A stretch of DNA of 17,104 nucleotides from an uncultured Phascolarctobacterium sp. (GTDB taxonomy: Bacteria > Bacillota > Negativicutes > Acidaminococcales > Acidaminococcaceae), in NCBI RefSeq assembly GCF_900770955.1, contig NZ_CAAGLX010000008.1, forward strand, positions 1 to 17,104, in the 5' to 3' direction. The notes under the pieces are model-generated. The model searched no databases. It worked only from the letters and a program-made list of their open reading frames with translations, and was not told the DNA's origin. Positions 14,495 through 17,104 of the stretch are shown here, in pieces (position 1 is the stretch's first letter; every line of letters starts with the position of its first letter). A program made the position numbers and the translations under genes.

Positions 14495-14801
14495 TGCCTG
14501 CCTCCTTCCTCTGACGCTCAAAATCGGCGTAGAAGCGTTCCCGCTCCCTTGCCTGCTCTTCTTTGGTCTTCTGCTTCAAGAACGGCCGCATCAGTGTACC
14601 TGCTTTGGCAGGCTTGCGGAGATGTGGGGAAATAAGGTTGGCTACCCAGTAGGCCGTTTCCCACCGCTTTGCCATTCTTATTTCATTGCATGCATCGACC
14701 ATGTCGTTAAACTCAAACACTGAAAGCCTGTCAAGCTCCCAAGGTTTGAGCCTTAATTCACCAAAAGCAAGGGTTTTGGCTGCATTGTACCATGTCCGCA
14801 T
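14484..14801 (-). CDS. Tail assembly chaperone T domain, made as G-T fusion by -1 frameshift
   Basis: The frame starts at ATG 14801 (105 residues), but translation most likely enters from the preceding gene by a -1 frameshift at 14837-14831, so the product is a fusion of about 239 residues. The link from the shift is LISEGGGCVSMRTWYNAAK with no stop. The T domain reads LAFGELRLKPWELDRLSVFE and YWVANLISPHLRKP, then a basic Lys/Arg/Glu end. The pattern P-W-E-(L/F)-x-x-L is characteristic of these small tail proteins, where a helix contacts the tape measure. No ribosome site is visible before ATG 14801, which argues against independent initiation. The G-T form is needed in low amount to link the chaperone to the tape measure and is absent from the virion. 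Confidence 0.85.
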   Translation of the reverse strand: MRTWYNAAKTLAFGELRLKPWELDRLSVFEFNDMVDACNEIRMAKRWETAYWVANLISPHLRKPAKAGTLMRPFLKQKTKEEQARERERFYADFERQRKEAGNGK

Positions 14802-14821
14802 AGATACGCAGCCACCGCCCT
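14770..14821 (-). promoter_or_regulatory. Predicted downstream RNA stem of the frameshift site
   Basis: On the minus strand GGCTGC (complement of 14808-14813) can pair with GCAGCC (complement of 14778-14783), and the outer AGGG (14818-14821) with CCCT (14770-14773), giving a two-step stem with a large inner loop. It starts ten bases after the slippery heptamer. Such stems stimulate -1 frameshifting, though in bacterial tail genes they are not always needed. Confidence 0.5.
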
Positions 14822-14827
14822 CGCTAA

Positions 14828-15202
14828 TTAGTTTTTTTCGTATTCAATATCAGCCTTCTGCTCATCGGTCAGTTCGTCCGGGAACAGCTGATAATAAGCG
14901 CCCACGCCTAAAATACCGCTGGCAGCTACAGCCTTCACTACAGGCAGCTGGATATCAGCAATGCTGTAGCCGTTTTCCATAGCCTCATCAATCTTTTCAG
15001 CATAATACTGTTCAGTCTTATTGCCGTTCTGGCTCATGCCTACGCTCAGCAGTACCAGCAGATTCTTCAGGCTCAGCTTGTCAGCGTCCTGCAGCACCTC
15101 GCCAATCGGACATTTCAACATATCCTCTACACGGCGCAGACGGCCGATATTAAACCAAATCTGCTGACCTTCACCAAAAGCCTTAATGTCAATCTTTTTC
15201 AT
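14828..15202 (-). CDS. Tail assembly chaperone G
   Basis: The protein has 124 residues. ATG 15202 follows GGAGGA at 15214-15209. It is mostly helical: MKKIDIKAFGEGQQIWFNIG (strand then helix), RRVEDMLKCPIGEV, KLSLKNLLVLLSVGM, an acidic end TDEQKADIEYEKN. It binds tape measure and tail-tube proteins before assembly and is not in the virion. Position between the major tail protein and tape measure genes, small size, and the frameshift just before its stop codon fix the identity more firmly than sequence similarity does. The stop codon TAA 14830-14828 directly follows the slippery heptamer, so most ribosomes end there and a few go on into the T frame. Confidence 0.85.
   Translation of the reverse strand: MKKIDIKAFGEGQQIWFNIGRLRRVEDMLKCPIGEVLQDADKLSLKNLLVLLSVGMSQNGNKTEQYYAEKIDEAMENGYSIADIQLPVVKAVAASGILGVGAYYQLFPDELTDEQKADIEYEKN
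14831..14837 (-). promoter_or_regulatory. Programmed -1 ribosomal frameshift site A AAA AAC
   Basis: On the minus strand the last codons of G are GAA AAA AAC TAA. The heptamer A AAA AAC has the X XXY YYZ form in the zero frame. A -1 shift gives next codons CTA ATT AGC GAG GGC with no stop and matches the frame of the 14801-14484 ORF exactly. The position, two codons from the G stop, is usual for gpG/gpGT pairs. The seven-A run makes slippage in both P and A sites possible. Confidence 0.88.
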
Positions 15203-15221
15203 TCGTTATCCTCCATATAAG

Positions 15222-15245
15222 AAAAAGGCCAGCTTAGTGCCAGCC
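15222..15245 (-). terminator. Terminator-like hairpin between major tail protein and chaperone genes
   Basis: On the minus strand GGCTGGC (15245-15239) pairs with GCTGGCC (15233-15227) around ACTAA, a 7-bp stem with two G-T pairs, followed by TTTTT. On the plus strand the same positions would give two C-A mismatches, so it is built for the minus transcript. It lies 12 bases after the major tail protein stop (TGA 15260-15258) and before the ribosome site of G. It would let the major tail protein be made in large amount and lower the transcript for tape measure and tip genes. Confidence 0.75.
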
Positions 15246-15257
15246 TTATTTTAAGAA

Positions 15258-15716
15258 TCAGCCTTTGCTCTGTTCGCTGAGGGGGCCGTCGCCGCTGATG
15301 GTGCCTTTAAGAGTAGCCACATCATCATGCGGAGTGCTCAGAGAGCATTCGGTAATAGAACCCCAACCGGTAACAAAGCTCTTATCCGGATATTCAAATT
15401 TAACATGCACCTGCTTGCCTGCCAAGAAAGCCGCTTCCAAGAATTTAGCACCGGTATCACCTGCCAGATACACAGTTTCCAAGTCAATGGACCAGCTGCG
15501 CAAACCGGGCAGGGTGGATTTCCAGCCACCGGAAGTCTTGTGGGAAGCATCAATCTCGTCAGCCTCACGATTCAAATCACCGCTGCGCTGGCCACCCAGC
15601 AGAGTCCAGGTAGGCGTTGCTTCGGTAGTGCCGGTATTCAGGTAAATCAAATAATCTTTGCCCGCAGTCGCAGTGCTGGTTGCATCAGTGCGGGTAGGGA
15701 AAGTATATTCACTCAT
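15258..15716 (-). CDS. Major tail tube protein, TP901-1 type
   Basis: The protein has 152 residues. ATG 15716 is used because AGGAGG at 15729-15724 precedes it; six further codons upstream are inside the ribosome site. It opens MSEYTFPTRTDATSTATAGK, then DYLIYLNTGTTEATPTWTLL, and continues with GQRSGDLNREADEIDASHKT, SGGWKSTLPGLRSWSIDLE and a last part with TISGDGPL. This is the TP901-1/phi13-type tube fold: an N-terminal strand, I-D-x-S-x-x-T-S-G-G-W at the hairpin and a G-x-(L/I) end. Many copies stack as rings to build the tail tube around the tape measure. The terminator-like hairpin just downstream fits high production. Confidence 0.92.
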   Translation of the reverse strand: MSEYTFPTRTDATSTATAGKDYLIYLNTGTTEATPTWTLLGGQRSGDLNREADEIDASHKTSGGWKSTLPGLRSWSIDLETVYLAGDTGAKFLEAAFLAGKQVHVKFEYPDKSFVTGWGSITECSLSTPHDDVATLKGTISGDGPLSEQSKG

Positions 15717-15727
15717 ATCTGTTCCTC

Positions 15728-16114
15728 CTAACAATCAAAATAAACTTCATAGGTAATCAGCGCCATGCCTGCATCAGCCTTGCCCTGTGCCACGCCGAAA
15801 ACGATTTCTTTCACTTGGCTGTCAATACACCAGCCACCTAAATCGTGATAATGCGTCAGCAAGGTATCCAGTTTATCAGCCAAGGAATCGACGCCTTCAA
15901 TGCTTGCCGTATCCAACAGGTAGATGCTGTATGTCAGTACGCCCTTGCGTCCGTTCTTAGTCATCTCCAGATATGTGATACGGTCACAGCTTACAGTGCC
16001 TTCCAGCTTATTGCCACGTCCGGCGCCGGTAACAAGGCTGCTCCAATGGACTTCCGGCATCTGGTCCTGTAAAAGTCCCATAATTACATCTGTGATTTCA
16101 GTACGCCTGCTCAT
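15728..16114 (-). CDS. Tail terminator protein
   Basis: The protein has 128 residues. ATG 16114 overlaps the previous stop as ATGA. The sequence begins MSRRTEITDVIMGLLQDQMP, a helix, then VHWSSLVTGAGRG, ITYLEMTKNGRKGVLTYSIY strands and a Leu-Asp-rich helix (VDSLADKLDTLLTHYHDLGG) and ends KADAGMALITYEVYFDC. This alpha/beta layout, size and place directly before the major tail protein are those of tail terminators (lambda gpU, HK97 gp10 neighbours). It caps the tube when it reaches the set length and gives the surface that meets the head. The name is based on size, fold pattern and position, since these proteins share little sequence. Confidence 0.75.
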   Translation of the reverse strand: MSRRTEITDVIMGLLQDQMPEVHWSSLVTGAGRGNKLEGTVSCDRITYLEMTKNGRKGVLTYSIYLLDTASIEGVDSLADKLDTLLTHYHDLGGWCIDSQVKEIVFGVAQGKADAGMALITYEVYFDC

Positions 16115-16485
16115 CCGCGATACAGAGGAATACTAGCTCGCCCCTGCCCTCCGGTGACGCCGAAATCAGCAGCTGTAATACTTGCCATAAGGCGTTCCAT
16201 CTCAGCCTTGTACAGCTTCAGCTTCTGTGCGTATATGTCGCTGTTTTCTACACCGCCAGCGCCGTTAAATACAGTCGTAGGGTCTGTGCCGGTCTGCAGC
16301 AGGCATCTGTTATAGCAGGCTGCCACAACGCCCAGGCGCTTGACTATGTAGGGTACAGGGTCGGGAATATCGGTTATCTTCAGCCTGCTTGCCAGGCTGT
16401 TTATGATTTCATTGCCATAAGCAATATCATCATAGGTACAATTCAATACCGCGTCCTGTATATCTCCAAAATCAATGTAATCCAT
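16111..16485 (-). CDS. Head-tail adaptor (gp6/gp36-like)
   Basis: The protein has 124 residues. ATG 16485 overlaps the previous stop as TAATG and has GGAGG just before it. The N-terminal half is helical (INSLASRLKITDIPDPVPYI, KRLGVVAACYNRCLL), which is the pattern of phage adaptors that dock on the portal (DUF1320/gp36 or HK97 gp6 type). The middle has TDPTTVFNGAGGVENSDIYA and a long helix KLKLYKAEMERLMASI. In the usual order this gene follows the capsid directly; here the gp10-like gene is between them. No head-closure protein is recognisable. Assigned by size, helical pattern and neighbours. Confidence 0.65.
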   Translation of the reverse strand: MDYIDFGDIQDAVLNCTYDDIAYGNEIINSLASRLKITDIPDPVPYIVKRLGVVAACYNRCLLQTGTDPTTVFNGAGGVENSDIYAQKLKLYKAEMERLMASITAADFGVTGGQGRASIPLYRG

Positions 16486-16934
16486 TATAAACCTCCCAGC
16501 AGACTGTCTAAAGCCTTGGCAAATCTGCTGACAATAACAGGCTGCATGACATCAGCTGCCGTATAAAGAAAAGGGTCCGCCTTTATGCCAGGATGACGCA
16601 CACGCTTGCTGAAGACAAATTCCTTGTTTACGGCAAAGCGCAGCACCTTTTTACTGCGTGGCACAATCAAATGCGCCTTCGTGCCTTCATGCTGGAATAC
16701 AGCTGTGCTACTCCCAAGATAAACAGTACCTTGGTTCTCATTCGTTTCGCTCATAATGCTTTTTTCAGTCATGCCGCTTCTGGTAACGAACCGATGATGA
16801 TCACGCGCATATTCTCTGATGTCTCTGACGGCCATTTTTACCTGTCTGCGTACCATATCGCGTGTTTGCACCGGTGCGGCTTCGAAAGCACGCACCAGCT
16901 TATCAAAATCACGCGTAATCTCTACGCTTTGCAT
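16485..16934 (-). CDS. HK97 gp10-like neck/tail-component protein
   Basis: The protein has 149 residues and starts at ATG 16934, overlapping the capsid stop as TAATG; no strong ribosome site is seen, so it depends on coupling. It has a long N-terminal helix (QTRDMVRRQVKMAVRDIREY), a GTVYLGSSTAVFQHEGTKAH strand pair and the hallmark HPGIKADPFLYTAAD near residue 112-128. H-P-G-x-K-A-x-P-F is the signature of HK97 gp10-type neck proteins. It joins the packaged head to the tail terminator. The basic stretch KAHLIVPRSKKVLRF may contact DNA or capsid, which is only a guess. Confidence 0.85.
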   Translation of the reverse strand: MQSVEITRDFDKLVRAFEAAPVQTRDMVRRQVKMAVRDIREYARDHHRFVTRSGMTEKSIMSETNENQGTVYLGSSTAVFQHEGTKAHLIVPRSKKVLRFAVNKEFVFSKRVRHPGIKADPFLYTAADVMQPVIVSRFAKALDSLLGGL

Positions 16935-17104
16935 TATTCTGCAGCGGTCTTATGTACGTAGATAGCACCCTTTTTGTTTTCCAGAACGAATGCATCATAG
17001 CGCACACGGCCTTCAACCAACCAGCCGTTGATACCGGGCGGGTTGTCATGAATCTTATAATCAGCCAGCTTAACCGGAGCACAGCAGGCGATAGGATTGG
17101 TAAT
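16934..17104 (-). CDS. Major capsid protein, C-terminal 56 residues (partial)
   Basis: A minus-strand frame is open from the window edge to TAA 16936-16934. It ends INGWLVEGRVRYDAFVLEN then KKGAIYVHKTAAE. The G-R-V-(R/I)-Y-D-A-F-V-L-x-x-K-x-x-x-I-Y-V-H end is common in capsid proteins of Bacillota and Bacteroidota phages of the HK97 fold. The following neck genes support the call. The rest of the gene lies beyond the window edge. Residues before this stretch (CCAPVKLADYKIHDNPPG) carry two adjacent Cys. Confidence 0.7.
   Translation of the reverse strand: MTNPIACCAPVKLADYKIHDNPPGINGWLVEGRVRYDAFVLENKKGAIYVHKTAAE

Overview
The window holds the left end of an integrated siphophage genome (late tail and lysis genes, all on the minus strand) and about 1.1 kb of flanking bacterial DNA full of older mobile-element debris. 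The host looks like a low-to-mid GC Bacillota: strong AGGAGG-type ribosome sites, a TP901-1-type major tail protein and a Phage_holin_4-type holin. A gut Negativicutes is possible, but that is a guess from overall flavour and not shown by any marker gene.

Layout: 1-1129 is the flank. It carries a RhuM-family gene broken by a frameshift and a stop, a fragment of a foreign tape measure gene on the opposite strand, a small intact two-helix membrane protein gene, a possible tail-chaperone fragment, and a rho-independent terminator. Positions 1130-1174 are the 3' part (anticodon loop to CCA) of a tRNA-Pro(CGG) gene on the minus strand with no 5' half. I read this as the prophage attachment junction, so the prophage runs rightward from about 1175 past the window end, and the intact tRNA-Pro should lie at the far right end.

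The prophage genes are best read right to left, in transcription order: C-terminus of the major capsid protein (window edge), HK97-gp10-like neck protein, head-tail adaptor, tail terminator, major tail protein, an intrinsic terminator-like hairpin, tail assembly chaperones G and G-T joined by a canonical -1 frameshift site (A AAA AAC), a 971-residue tape measure, and a tail-tip cassette of the gene-transfer-agent/lambda type (DUF2460, DUF2163, NlpC/P60 peptidase, 1250-residue J-like hub/fibre). Then come two genes made of the same small beta-rich unit, a repeat-built tail fibre, a small protein of unknown function, a DUF4376-like fibre assembly protein, holin, and a lysozyme-like endolysin. 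Most genes overlap by 1-4 bases or are separated by about 12 bases or less, so they form one translationally coupled late operon whose promoter lies beyond the right edge.

The points most worth a second look are the complete frameshift cassette, the attenuator-like hairpin after the major tail protein gene, the tRNA-Pro(CGG) att site with nearby repeats, the remains of a second siphophage tail module just outside it, the unusual order of neck genes, and the repeat architecture of the receptor-binding region. I see no wholly new defence or mobile system in this window.
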